DNA of 64,000 bases from Algihabitans sp965233705 (GTDB lineage Bacteria; Pseudomonadota; Alphaproteobacteria; Kiloniellales; DSM-21159), in contig CBDDTF010000003.1 of the NCBI GenBank assembly GCA_965233705.1, positions 372,001 through 436,000 of the forward strand. Direction: 5' to 3'. Below are positions 43,874-52,364 of the stretch, in pieces. Made by a program: the position numbers and the translations under genes. The notes under the pieces were generated by a model. That model did no database searches and was not told the DNA's origin. It saw only the letters and a program-made list of their open reading frames with translations. The number at the start of each line of letters is the position of its first letter. Positions within the stretch are counted from its first letter, which is position 1.

Positions 43874-44374
43874 ATGGCACAGTCTCCGTTCACCTCGGCG
43901 ACAGCCGAAGACACCGACGCCAAGCTGGAGCGCCTGACCGGACGCGATGGGGTCGGGGCCAAACTGCGCGATGCCCATCGCGCCTACAACCGTCTTCTGC
44001 AGGGCCGCCTGGCGGAGGAGGGGATCACCCTGGGCATGTGGTACTTCCTCTGCGCGCTCTGGCAGGAGGACGGCATCTCGCAGCGCGAGTTGAGCCGGCG
44101 GGTCGGCACCATGGAGCCGACAACGGTCAGTGCCCTCGGGCATATGGAGCGCTACGGCCTGGTCAGGCGCCAGCGCGACCCCATGGACCAACGCCGGCGC
44201 GTCGTCCGGCTGACGCGCAAGGGCAAGGCGCTGCGCGGCCGCCTGCAGTCTCTGCAGGAGGGCCTGGAGACGCCGGGCATGATCGGCTTGTCCGCGTCGG
44301 ACACTGCCAGCTTGGCCACGTTGCTGGACCGCGTCACCGAGAGCCTGGAACGCGCCGCCTCCCCGCGTGGCTGA
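43874..44374 (+). CDS. MarR-family transcriptional regulator
   Basis: 166 residues from the ATG at 43874. A winged helix is clear: GITLGMWYFLCALWQEDGISQRELSRRVGTMEPTTVSALGHMERYGLVRRQRDPMDQRRRVVRLTRKG, including the DxRxxxLxLT wing. MarR regulators answer small aromatic or other effectors. It is followed by a Rieske ferredoxin gene and may control it. Confidence 0.9.
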   Translation: MAQSPFTSATAEDTDAKLERLTGRDGVGAKLRDAHRAYNRLLQGRLAEEGITLGMWYFLCALWQEDGISQRELSRRVGTMEPTTVSALGHMERYGLVRRQRDPMDQRRRVVRLTRKGKALRGRLQSLQEGLETPGMIGLSASDTASLATLLDRVTESLERAASPRG

Positions 44375-44532
44375 CCTGCCGGCGGCCGCGTCGCTTCGCG
44401 CCGGCGCGGTGTCTGCAATGGCGCAGAAAAGGTCGCCAAGGGACTTGGCTGCCCGCCCCCCGGCCGTCTATCTAGGCGGGGCGGCGCCGAAGCGGCATCG
44501 CCGGTGAGAGCTGTCGAGTCCAAGGGGGAAGC

Positions 44533-44838
44533 ATGGCCTGGCACAGGGTTGCAAAGACGTCCGAGGTTCCGGACGGCGAGGTGATCGGCGTCGAGATCGA
44601 GGGCACCCCGGTCGCCATCTACAACCTCGAGGGCGAGTTCTTCGCCACGCACAACGTCTGCACCCATGCCTTTGCGCTGCTGTCCGACGGCTACGTGGAC
44701 GACGGGAAGATCGAGTGCCCGCTGCACCAGGGGGTCTTCGACATCCGCTCCGGCGAGGCCGAAGAGGGGCCGGTCGACGAGGACCTCAAGACCTTCGCCG
44801 TGAAGGTCGAGGGCGACGACCTGCTGATCGAGCTGTGA
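44533..44838 (+). CDS. Rieske-type [2Fe-2S] ferredoxin
   Basis: 101 residues. The cluster motif is C-T-H, 16 residues, C-P-L-H (CTHAFALLSDGY, KIECPLHQGVFD), and VAIYNLEGEFFATHNVC is the standard strand before it. This is the small soluble ferredoxin type that feeds electrons to Rieske non-haem oxygenases. A ferredoxin-reductase-like gene is 1.3 kb away, but no oxygenase is present. Confidence 0.93.
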   Translation: MAWHRVAKTSEVPDGEVIGVEIEGTPVAIYNLEGEFFATHNVCTHAFALLSDGYVDDGKIECPLHQGVFDIRSGEAEEGPVDEDLKTFAVKVEGDDLLIEL

Positions 44839-44932
44839 TCGCCTGAGCCCGGCGCGGTCTGCGGTCCTGTAACCCGGGACGGCTTGGATTCGCGCCGCGC
44901 CGCGCCGGCCGCGAGGCCTCCCGCCAGCCGCG

Positions 44933-45985
44933 CTACTCGGCCTCCGGCAGCAGGCCCGCCGCCTCCAGGTAGGCCGCCGCGCCGGGATGCAGCGGCATCG
45001 CGTCCCGCAGCTTGGCGACCGAGGCCAACTGTCGGACCGTCAGGCCGGAGAGCAGCGGGTGGACGGCCCGCAGGCGGTCCAGGTTCTCGAACAACGCCCG
45101 GGTGACGGCCTCGATTTCCGCCGGCTCGCTGGCGGCGCGGGCGGCCAGGACGAGGTCGCTCGCCACGGTCTCGACCGGCGCCTCGACGAAGCCGTAGGCG
45201 GTCGACGGCAAGGTCGCGGGCACCAGGGCGAAGCGCGCGCGCAAGGCGCTGCGCAGCGGCGCGTCCAGCGCCAAGGCGACCAGCGATCCGCCCTCGGCGT
45301 CCCCCTCGGTGTCCCCCTCGGTGTTCGGCGCGAGCGCCGCCGCCGTCTCGGTCACCGCGCCGTGGCCCAGCAGAATGGGGGCCACCAGCACGTCGATCTC
45401 GCCGCTGGCCAAGCGGCTGAGTTGGCTGCGCAGCCCGGCGAAGACCAGGCGGCTCTGCCGCTGCGCCGCGGGGATCTCCAATTCCAGCCTCTCCAGCAAC
45501 GCGAGGCCGATCTCCGCCGAGAGTCCCTCGCGGGGCATCAGGCCGAAGGCCAGTTCCTCGGCCGCCGCGAGGTCGCGGGCGGACTCGATTCCCAGCGCCG
45601 CGGCCCGCTCGCGCCGCATCAAGAGGTGCAGCGGCGCCGCCATGTCCAGATTGACCACCGCCGTCAGGCCGTCCAGCGCCTGCGCGAAGGGCGCCCGTCC
45701 GGCGCGGGCCGCCGCCAGCTCGGCCGACTGCACCAGGGCCAGGTCGATGCCGCCCTGGCTGAGCAGCTTGGCATTGGTCACGCCGTCCTGGGAGGCGACG
45801 TAGGCCAGGGTGATGTCGGGCGCGCCGGCGCTGACGGCCTGTGCCAGGCCCAACCCGATGCGGCTCCACAGCCCGCCCTCGCGGCCGCCGGCCAGGGTCA
45901 TCACCTCGGCCTGGGCCGGCGCGGCCAGCGGCAGGGGGGACAGCACGGCCAGGCAGAGGGCAAGGGCGCGGTGGAGCCGGCGCAT
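44933..45985 (-). CDS. TAXI-family TRAP transporter solute-binding protein
   Basis: 350 residues from the ATG at 45985 (GAGGAG five bases upstream of a short spacer). A signal peptide (LALCLAVLSPLPLAAPAQA) precedes the TAXI fold: MTLAGGREGGLWSRIGLGLAQAVSAG, YVASQDGVTNAKLLSQGGIDLALVQSAEL, and PLHPGAAAYLEAAGLL at the end. A short EGD repeat (TEGDTEGDAEGG) is inserted near residue 225. No TRAP membrane subunits are nearby, so its partner is elsewhere. Confidence 0.85.
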   Translation of the reverse strand: MRRLHRALALCLAVLSPLPLAAPAQAEVMTLAGGREGGLWSRIGLGLAQAVSAGAPDITLAYVASQDGVTNAKLLSQGGIDLALVQSAELAAARAGRAPFAQALDGLTAVVNLDMAAPLHLLMRRERAAALGIESARDLAAAEELAFGLMPREGLSAEIGLALLERLELEIPAAQRQSRLVFAGLRSQLSRLASGEIDVLVAPILLGHGAVTETAAALAPNTEGDTEGDAEGGSLVALALDAPLRSALRARFALVPATLPSTAYGFVEAPVETVASDLVLAARAASEPAEIEAVTRALFENLDRLRAVHPLLSGLTVRQLASVAKLRDAMPLHPGAAAYLEAAGLLPEAE

Positions 45986-46147
45986 GGGAACACTCCTCGA
46001 AAGAAGGGGGTAGCAGCCTAACCGCGTCGCGCGGGCGGGGCCAGCGCGGCGCTTGCGTCGGCGGGAGCCTTCTGTCCAGATCGCCCTTCCACGCCATCCG
46101 CCGGCCAGACCGGTCCGCACCAGCAGCAGGAGAGGCCAGCCCCGCTC

Positions 46148-47398
46148 ATGTCGACCGCCGCATCCGCGCCGGGCCAGCGCGCCCGCCGTCTCGTCATCGT
46201 CGGCGCCGGCCAGGCCGGCGGCCGCATGGCCGCGCAGCTTCGCAAGCAGGGCTGGCAGGAGCGTATCCTGCTGCTCGGCGCCGAGGCCGATCCGCCCTAC
46301 GAGCGCCCGCCGCTGTCCAAGGAGGTGCTGACCCGGGAGGCCGACCCCCTGGTCGGGCGGCTCTACGGCCCGGAGTGGTATGCCGAGCAGGAGGTCGAGC
46401 TGCGCAGCGGCTGCGCGGTGCGGGCGCTGGACCGCGCCGGCCGCCGCGTCGAGCTGGCCGACGGCGGCGTCGAGCCCTGGGACCTGCTGGTGCTGGCGAC
46501 CGGCAGCCGCGCGCGCCGCCTGAGCTGCCGGGGCGCCGGGCTTGCCGGGGTGATGACGCTGCGCAGCGCGGCCGACGCGCGCGCCCTCAGGCCGGCCTTG
46601 CGCCCGGGCGCCGAGGTGGTGCTGGTCGGCGGCGGCTTCATCGGGCTGGAGCTGGCCGCCAGCGCCCGCGCGCGGGGCTGCAAGGTCACCCTGCTGGAGG
46701 CCCAGGAGCGACTGCTGACCCGCGCGCTGCCGCAGCGGATCGCCGACCATCTGGCCGCCCGCCACGCCCGTGAGGGAGTCGCGCTGCGGCTTGGGACCGG
46801 CGTCGCCGCCTTCGAGGGGCAGGGGCGGGTCGAGGCGGTGCGCCTGAGCGACGGCCAGCGCCTGGCGGCCGACCTGGTGGTGGTCGGGGTCGGTGCGCTG
46901 CCCAACGTGGAGCTGGCCGAGGCGGCCGGCCTGGCCTGCGACGACGGCATCCGCGTGGACAACCACTGCCGGGCCGCCGAGGGGATCTTCGCGCTCGGCG
47001 ACTGCAGCCGCTTCGACGATGCCTGGCTCGGCCGGCCGGTGCGGCTGGAGTCCTGGGAGAACGCCGAGCTGGCGCCGCAGGCCGCGGCCAAGGCGATCCT
47101 GGGCCGACCCGAGCCCTACGGCGGCGTGCCCTGGTTCTGGACCGACCAGTACGACCTCAACCTGCAGCTTCTCGGACTGCCGCAGCCGGTCGAGCGGGAG
47201 GTGCTGCGCGGCGACCCGGAGGGCGGGAGCTTCGCGCTCTTCGGGCTGGCCGGAGGCCGGGTGGTGACGGCCGCGCTGGTCAACGCCGGCCGCGAGCGGC
47301 GTCCGCTCAAGCAGATCATCGAGCGGCGCCTGACGGTCGACCCCGGTGCCCTGGCCGACCCCGACACGCCGCTCAAGCAGCTCGCCAAGGGCGCCTGA
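46148..47398 (+). CDS. FAD-dependent ferredoxin reductase-type oxidoreductase
   Basis: 416 residues. The FAD motif is LVIVGAGQAGGRMAAQLRKQGW, the NAD motif is VVLVGGGFIGLELAASARARGCKVTLLE, and IFALGDCSRFDD is the second FAD-binding motif. LLGAEADPPYERPPLSKEVL is typical of the reductase components of aromatic-ring dioxygenases and P450 systems. It could reduce the Rieske ferredoxin at 44533. Confidence 0.9.
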   Translation: MSTAASAPGQRARRLVIVGAGQAGGRMAAQLRKQGWQERILLLGAEADPPYERPPLSKEVLTREADPLVGRLYGPEWYAEQEVELRSGCAVRALDRAGRRVELADGGVEPWDLLVLATGSRARRLSCRGAGLAGVMTLRSAADARALRPALRPGAEVVLVGGGFIGLELAASARARGCKVTLLEAQERLLTRALPQRIADHLAARHAREGVALRLGTGVAAFEGQGRVEAVRLSDGQRLAADLVVVGVGALPNVELAEAAGLACDDGIRVDNHCRAAEGIFALGDCSRFDDAWLGRPVRLESWENAELAPQAAAKAILGRPEPYGGVPWFWTDQYDLNLQLLGLPQPVEREVLRGDPEGGSFALFGLAGGRVVTAALVNAGRERRPLKQIIERRLTVDPGALADPDTPLKQLAKGA

Positions 47399-47402
47399 GG
47401 CC

Positions 47403-48158
47403 GTGGCCGGACTGCCGCTGGAGGCTGAGTTCGTCGCCGTCGCCCTGGCCGTGCTGCTGGCCGCCGGCCTGGTCAAGGGGCTGATCGGCATCGGCCTGCC
47501 GCTGATCACCGTGCCGGCCTTGTCGCTCTTTGTCAGCGTGCCGCAGGCCATCGCGATCATGTCGCTGCCGATCCTGGTGACCAACGGCTACCAGGCCCTC
47601 GGCAGCGGCGAGCTGCCGGCCGTGGGGCGGCGCTTCTGGCCGCTGCTGGCGGCGCTGCTGATCGGCGTGGCGCTGGGCGCCAACCTGCTGGTCCGCCTCG
47701 ACGCCCGCGCGCTCTATACGGTGCTGGGCGCGGCGGTGATCGTCTTCGGGGCGGTGAACCTGGCCAATCCGCGCTTCACCCTGGGGCGGGCGCAGGAGCG
47801 CTGGGTGTCGCCGCCGGTCGGCTTCGGCGCCGGCCTGCTGGGCGGCCTGTCGAACTTCTTCGGCCCGCCGATCATCCTCTACTTCGTCGCCCTGCGTCTG
47901 CCGCGCGAGACCTTCGTCGCTGCCGTCGGGCTGGCCTTCTTCCTCGGCGCCCTGCCGCTTTACGGTCTGCTGATCGGCTTCGGCGTCTACGGCCGGGCCG
48001 AGGCCCTGGCCTCGGCGGCGGCGCTGCTGCCGGTGCTGGCCGGCATGCGGCTGGGCGAGCGCCTGCGCCGGCGGGTGCCGCAGGAGGCCTTCCGCCGGCT
48101 GGTGATCGCGCTGCTGATCGTGATCGGCCTCAACCTGCTCCGCCGCGCCTGGCTCTGA
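47403..48158 (+). CDS. TauE/SafE-family sulfite exporter-like permease
   Basis: 251 residues from a GTG four bases after the reductase stop, so it is probably co-transcribed with it. About seven to eight transmembrane helices are visible, with the two repeated TauE motifs (LVKGLIGIGLPLITVPALSLF near the start, GFGAGLLGGLSNFFGPPIILYFVAL in the middle). Family members export sulfite or organosulfur compounds; the substrate is unknown. The last 29 bases overlap the convergent rhomboid gene. Confidence 0.88.
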   Translation: MAGLPLEAEFVAVALAVLLAAGLVKGLIGIGLPLITVPALSLFVSVPQAIAIMSLPILVTNGYQALGSGELPAVGRRFWPLLAALLIGVALGANLLVRLDARALYTVLGAAVIVFGAVNLANPRFTLGRAQERWVSPPVGFGAGLLGGLSNFFGPPIILYFVALRLPRETFVAAVGLAFFLGALPLYGLLIGFGVYGRAEALASAAALLPVLAGMRLGERLRRRVPQEAFRRLVIALLIVIGLNLLRRAWL

Positions 48159-48819
48159 AGGCCGAGCGGGCCAGCGGCGGAAAGAGGAACAGCCCCGCGA
48201 AATAGCCGCCGGCATGGGCCTGCCAGGCGATGTCGCCGGCGGTGACGAAGCCGCCCGCGGCGTAGGCGAAGGCGATGTTCAGCACCACGATGGCGGCGGT
48301 GAAGACCACCAGCTTCTTGATCCGCTCGGCCCGGCTGTCGTGCGGCTGCAGCACGTAGAGGTAGGCGATGCAGGCGATCAGCGCGTAGACGAAGCCGGAG
48401 GCGCCGATGACGCGGCTGGTCTCGCCCCAGGCGCTGGCGACCTGGACCAGGCCCGCCACGGCGGTGGCGATCAGGAAGAGCAGGAGGAAGCGGCTGGCGC
48501 CCAGGATCTCGTGCAGGCGGCTGCCCAGGATGGCGATCCACAGCGCGTTGAAGATCAGGTGCCACCAGTCGCCGTGCAGGAAGGCGTAGGTCACCAGTGA
48601 GTAGGCCCGCTCGGGCAGGAACTGGCCGCCCGCGAACATCCACAAGGCGAAGGTGATCTCCAGCCAGAGCTTCTGCTGGAACGGCAGAAGCACCTGGGCC
48701 AGATGGACCAGCAGCATGGCGCCGAGCAGCAGCTTGACGGTGCCGGGGAGCTGCAGGGCCGGGCCGCCGACGCCGCGCGGGCCGCCACCGCCGGAGGTAA
48801 AGGCGAAATCGGGTGTCAG
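48130..48819 (-). CDS. Rhomboid-family intramembrane serine protease
   Basis: About 229 residues if it starts at a CTG (48819), which has GGGAG eight bases upstream and is the only position that includes the first transmembrane helix (TVKLLLGAMLLVHLAQVLLP). An ATG at 48717 would cut that helix. Six helices carry HGDWWHLIFNALW (HxxxN loop), the nucleophile GASG and the base WQAHAGGYFAG. It should cleave membrane protein substrates. Confidence 0.82.
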   Translation of the reverse strand: MTPDFAFTSGGGGPRGVGGPALQLPGTVKLLLGAMLLVHLAQVLLPFQQKLWLEITFALWMFAGGQFLPERAYSLVTYAFLHGDWWHLIFNALWIAILGSRLHEILGASRFLLLFLIATAVAGLVQVASAWGETSRVIGASGFVYALIACIAYLYVLQPHDSRAERIKKLVVFTAAIVVLNIAFAYAAGGFVTAGDIAWQAHAGGYFAGLFLFPPLARSAFRARRGGAG

Positions 48820-48894
48820 GGTCTGCTCTCCCTCGCGGTGACTCGGGGCGGATTGGTCTCGTGGCAGGCGCGCCCGCCGGCGGCCCGTGGCGCC

Positions 48895-48980
48895 GGGGGC
48901 CGCCTCCAATGTGGTGGGGGGAGGGCCCGGGGTCGAGAGCGAAGTGGCGCCCTCCCCCCACCACATTGGAGGCGGCCCCC
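48895..48980. repeat. Perfect inverted repeat with 32-bp arms
   Basis: Arm 48895-48926 and arm 48949-48980 are exact reverse complements (arm core CCTCCAATGTGGTGGGGGG), with a 22-base spacer. It lies between the divergent rhomboid and ChaN-like genes, upstream of both, so it is not a terminator. Confidence 0.9.
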
Positions 48981-49061
48981 ACGGTTCGCCGCGCCGGCCT
49001 CTTGCGCACCGTCGCCAAAGCGACACCTTGAAGAGACAACCGTAAAGGAACCCTTCGCCCG

Positions 49062-50033
49062 ATGCGCCGTCTCCTCCCTCTCGTCCTGCTGCTCGTCTCG
49101 CTGGTCTCCGGTCCCGCCGCCGCCGCGCCGCCGCTGCCCGATTGGCAGAGCCCGCTGCTGCGCGACCACCCGCTGGTCGGACGGATCTGGGACCCGGCGG
49201 CGGCCCGCTTCCTCGAGGTGGAGGACCTGGTCCGGCGTCTCGGCGCGGCCGACCTGGTGCTGGTCGGCGAGCGGCACGACAACGTTGACCATCACCGGCT
49301 GCAGGCCTGGGTGGTCGCGGCTCTGGCCGAGGCCGGGAGAGCGCCGGCGGTGGCCTTCGAGATGATCCCGCGCGACCGCGCCGGGGCGCTGGCCGCCTAT
49401 CTGGACGGCGGCGGCGACGCGGCGGGGCTGGGCGCCGCGCTCGACTGGGCGGACAGCGGCTGGCCCGCGTGGCCGCTCTACCAGCCGATCGCCGAGGCGG
49501 CCCTGGCGGCCGACCTGCCGCTGGTCGCCGCCGACCTGCCCCGGGCCGACCGCCGGCAGATCGGCGAGCGGGGGGCCGAGGCGCTGCCCGACGCGTTGCG
49601 CGCGACCTGGGCCCTGGAGCGCTCCTGGGCACCGGAGCTGACCCGCGATCTGCTGCAGGAGCTGTCCGAGGCGCACTGCGCGGTGGCGCCGCCCGAGGCC
49701 TTCGCCGGCCTGGCCGAGGTGCAGCGCGCGCGCGACGCCGCCATGGCCGATGCCTTGCTGGGCGCGCTGGAGAGCCGCGACTCGGCGGTGCTGATCGCGG
49801 GGACGGGGCACACGCGGCCCGACCGCGGCGTGCCCTGGTTCCTGCGCGCCCGCGCGCCCGAGGCCGAGAGCCTTTCGCTGGCGTTGCGCGAGGTGGAGGC
49901 GGGCCGGACGGCGGCGGCGGCCTACGGCGCCCAGGGCGGCCACGACCTGGTCTGGTTCACGCCGCGCCGGGACGACGCCGACCCCTGCGAAAAGTTCGCC
50001 GACCAGCTCGAGCGGCTGCGTCAGGCCGAGTGA
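49062..50033 (+). CDS. ChaN-family (haem-binding uptake, Tiki-like) protein
   Basis: 323 residues. A signal peptide (LPLVLLLVSLVSGPAAAAPP) precedes a ChaN/DUF399-type domain: DLVLVGERHDNVDHHRLQAWVVAAL, AVAFEMIPRDR, LLIAGTGHTRPDRGVPWFL-like end. ChaN of Campylobacter is a haem-binding lipoprotein; here no lipobox cysteine is visible, so it is more likely periplasmic. Its function is not established. Confidence 0.85.
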   Translation: MRRLLPLVLLLVSLVSGPAAAAPPLPDWQSPLLRDHPLVGRIWDPAAARFLEVEDLVRRLGAADLVLVGERHDNVDHHRLQAWVVAALAEAGRAPAVAFEMIPRDRAGALAAYLDGGGDAAGLGAALDWADSGWPAWPLYQPIAEAALAADLPLVAADLPRADRRQIGERGAEALPDALRATWALERSWAPELTRDLLQELSEAHCAVAPPEAFAGLAEVQRARDAAMADALLGALESRDSAVLIAGTGHTRPDRGVPWFLRARAPEAESLSLALREVEAGRTAAAAYGAQGGHDLVWFTPRRDDADPCEKFADQLERLRQAE

Positions 50034-50130
50034 CGCGCAGCGGCGGCTTTCGCCCGCAGGATTGTGGCGCCGTTAACCGCCGGAGTGCTAAAGGAGCCGG
50101 TCATCGACGGCGGAGAGAGGAACAGGCGTT

Positions 50131-51156
50131 GTGAGCAAGACCACGCAAGGCGGTGCGCTGCCCGGCAAGGACGACCCGATCCTGGTGGCCGGCGCCGGCG
50201 GCTTCATCGGAGGGCACCTGGTGGGGGCGCTGCTCGCCGAGGGCTACCGCCGCGTGCGGGCCGTCGACATCAAGGATCTCGGCGAGTGGTACCAGCGCCA
50301 CCCGGCCGCCGAGAACCGGCAGGCCGATCTGCGCGAGCTGGAGGCCTGCCGCCAGGCCGTGGCGGGCGTCGCCCAGGTCTACAACCTGGCGGCCGACATG
50401 GGCGGCATGGGCTTCATCGAGACGCACAAGGCGGCCTGCATGCTCTCCGTGCTGATCAACACCCACCTGCTGATGGCCGGCCGGGACGCCGAGGTGCAGC
50501 GCTACTTCTTCAGCTCCTCGGCCTGCGTCTACGCCGCCGACAAGCAGCTCGAGGCCGACGTGACGGCGCTGAAGGAGTCGGACGCCTATCCGGCCATGCC
50601 GGAAGACGGCTACGGCTGGGAGAAGCTGTTCAGCGAGCGCATGTGCCGCCACTTCAGCGAGGACTACGGGCTGGCCACGCGCGTGGCGCGTTATCACAAC
50701 ATCTACGGCCCGCACGGCACCTACGACGGCGGGCGCGAGAAGGCGCCGGCGGCGATCTGTCGCAAGGTCATCCGGGCCAAGCTGAGCGGGCGCCACGAGA
50801 TCGAGATCTGGGGCGACGGCGAGCAGACCCGCAGCTTCACCTACATTGACGATTGCCTGGCCGGCACCCGGCGGTTGATGGACAGCGCGGTGGCGGAGCC
50901 GCTGAACATCGGCAGCGACCAGCTCGTCAGCATCAACCGCTTGGTCGACATCGTCGAGGCGATCGCCGGCATCCGCTGCCGCCGCGACTACAAGCTCGAC
51001 GCGCCCAAGGGCGTGCGCGGGCGCAACAGCGACAACACGCTGGTCCAGCAGCGCCTGGGGTGGCGGCCGGAGATTTCCCTGGAAGAGGGGATGGAGCGCA
51101 CCTACGCCTGGATCTACGACCAGATGGCCGGCGCCGGCCGCGGCGCCGCGGAGTAG
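50131..51156 (+). CDS. GDP-mannose 3,5-epimerase-like NAD-dependent epimerase
   Basis: 341 residues from a GTG. The Rossmann motif is VAGAGGFIGGHL, and the SDR catalytic set is SSSACVYAAD plus YGWEK. VYNLAADMGGMGFIETHKA, SDAYPAMPEDGYGWEKLFSERM, RYHNIYGPHGTYDGGREKAPAAICRK and GDGEQTRSFTYIDD are strikingly like GDP-mannose 3,5-epimerase, which makes GDP-L-galactose. Related epimerases of polysaccharide pathways are the alternative. No polysaccharide cluster is adjacent. Confidence 0.82.
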   Translation: MSKTTQGGALPGKDDPILVAGAGGFIGGHLVGALLAEGYRRVRAVDIKDLGEWYQRHPAAENRQADLRELEACRQAVAGVAQVYNLAADMGGMGFIETHKAACMLSVLINTHLLMAGRDAEVQRYFFSSSACVYAADKQLEADVTALKESDAYPAMPEDGYGWEKLFSERMCRHFSEDYGLATRVARYHNIYGPHGTYDGGREKAPAAICRKVIRAKLSGRHEIEIWGDGEQTRSFTYIDDCLAGTRRLMDSAVAEPLNIGSDQLVSINRLVDIVEAIAGIRCRRDYKLDAPKGVRGRNSDNTLVQQRLGWRPEISLEEGMERTYAWIYDQMAGAGRGAAE

Positions 51157-51350
51157 CGGCGCAGGCGCGCTCGCCGCTACGGCGATCGGGTGTTTCGCTG
51201 CAGCGCAAAACCGGCTAGACGAAGAGGCCGAGAGCCGGGAGCCGTGGCGCCGCTGCGGCGCTCCGTCAAAGGCTCCATGCAACCACAAACAAGACTGCGG
51301 ACCCGCGCCGGCGCGGCGCGCCGCAGTCCCTGGTAAGCGAGATCCGAGGC

Positions 51351-51890
51351 ATGGACATCACCAAGGTTTCGGTGGGGGCGAACCCGCCGGCGGAAATCAA
51401 CGTCATCATCGAGGTGCCGCTGGGCGGCGAGCCGGTCAAGTACGAGCTCGACAAGGATTCGGGCGCGATCTTCGTCGACCGCTTCCTGCACACCGCGATG
51501 TTCTATCCCTGCAACTACGGTTTCGTACCGCACACCCTGGCCGACGACGGCGACCCGGTGGACGTGCTGGTGGTCGGGCCGGTGCCGGTGGTGCCGGGCG
51601 CGGTGATCCGCTGCCGCCCGGTCGGCGTGCTGGTGATGGAGGACGAGGCCGGGCAGGACGAGAAGGTGCTGGCCGTGCCGGTCGACAAGCTGCACCCCTA
51701 CTATACCGAGGTGGCGAGCTACCGGCAGCTACCGGAGATCCTGCTCGAGCAGATCGCGCACTTCTTCGAGCACTACAAGGACCTCGAACCCGACAAGTGG
51801 GTCAAGATCAACCACTGGGGCGACGCCGACGAGGCGCGCAGCATGATTGCCGCCGCGATCGAGGCCGCCAAGAGCCCCAAGGGCGCCTGA
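51351..51890 (+). CDS. ppa: Inorganic pyrophosphatase
   Basis: 179 residues, the normal family I bacterial length. The active-site motif DDGDPVDVLVV with metal-binding Asp residues, IEVPLGGEPVKYELDKDSGAIFVDRFL near the start and EDEAGQDEKVLAVPVDKLHP are all conserved. It hydrolyses pyrophosphate in the cytoplasm. ATG at 51351, after a 194-base gap. Confidence 0.97.
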   Translation: MDITKVSVGANPPAEINVIIEVPLGGEPVKYELDKDSGAIFVDRFLHTAMFYPCNYGFVPHTLADDGDPVDVLVVGPVPVVPGAVIRCRPVGVLVMEDEAGQDEKVLAVPVDKLHPYYTEVASYRQLPEILLEQIAHFFEHYKDLEPDKWVKINHWGDADEARSMIAAAIEAAKSPKGA

Positions 51891-52364
51891 GACGGAGGGC
51901 GTGGCTCCGGCCGAGAGGCGTGCACCTCGGCCTCTCGCCGGGCTTGCCCGACACAGCGCCGGCCCGTGCCCGGCCCGTCCGTCGCGGCACGGACTGGGGG
52001 CACGGGCTCTGCGGCGGGCGGTCACCGGCTGGCCCTCAGGGTTTTCCAATCGGAAGGTGAGGGGCGGCGGCGCGCAGCCAGCGGTGCCGGCCCCGCGTTC
52101 CCTGAAAATTCGCTTGCATAACAACGCTGAGGCGAGGATGGCGGACTCCGCCATCTGAGATTGCGCAATTTTTGATTGCCGAATGCCGCGAAATGCGCAC
52201 CGCGGTAGTTCTTTGAAACTTCGCCAACAAAATTCCTTACCCCTCGAACGAACTATTCCATCTCCGAAGGGGTTGGGGTAACATGCCTCCAAAGGGAAAA
52301 TGTGGATTTATTCGGCAGGTGCGCGTCGGGGCCGGACTCAAACCTGCTGTAGGAGTATTTCCCT
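51891..52364. other. Gene-free gap with hairpins before the LuxR regulator
   Basis: A GC-rich hairpin (51962-52007, outer arms GCCCGTGCCC / GGGCACGGGC) may end the ppa transcript. Further on are the palindrome ATGGCGGA-C-TCCGCCAT (52138-52154) and ATTGCGCAAT (52160-52169). The AT-rich stretch 52155-52330 probably carries the regulator's promoter. No gene is supported. Confidence 0.5.

Noticed and set aside
48130..49632. 500-residue extension of the rhomboid frame through the inverted repeat
   Set aside because: The extra part runs antisense through the ChaN-like gene and is Arg/Pro-rich without any motif.
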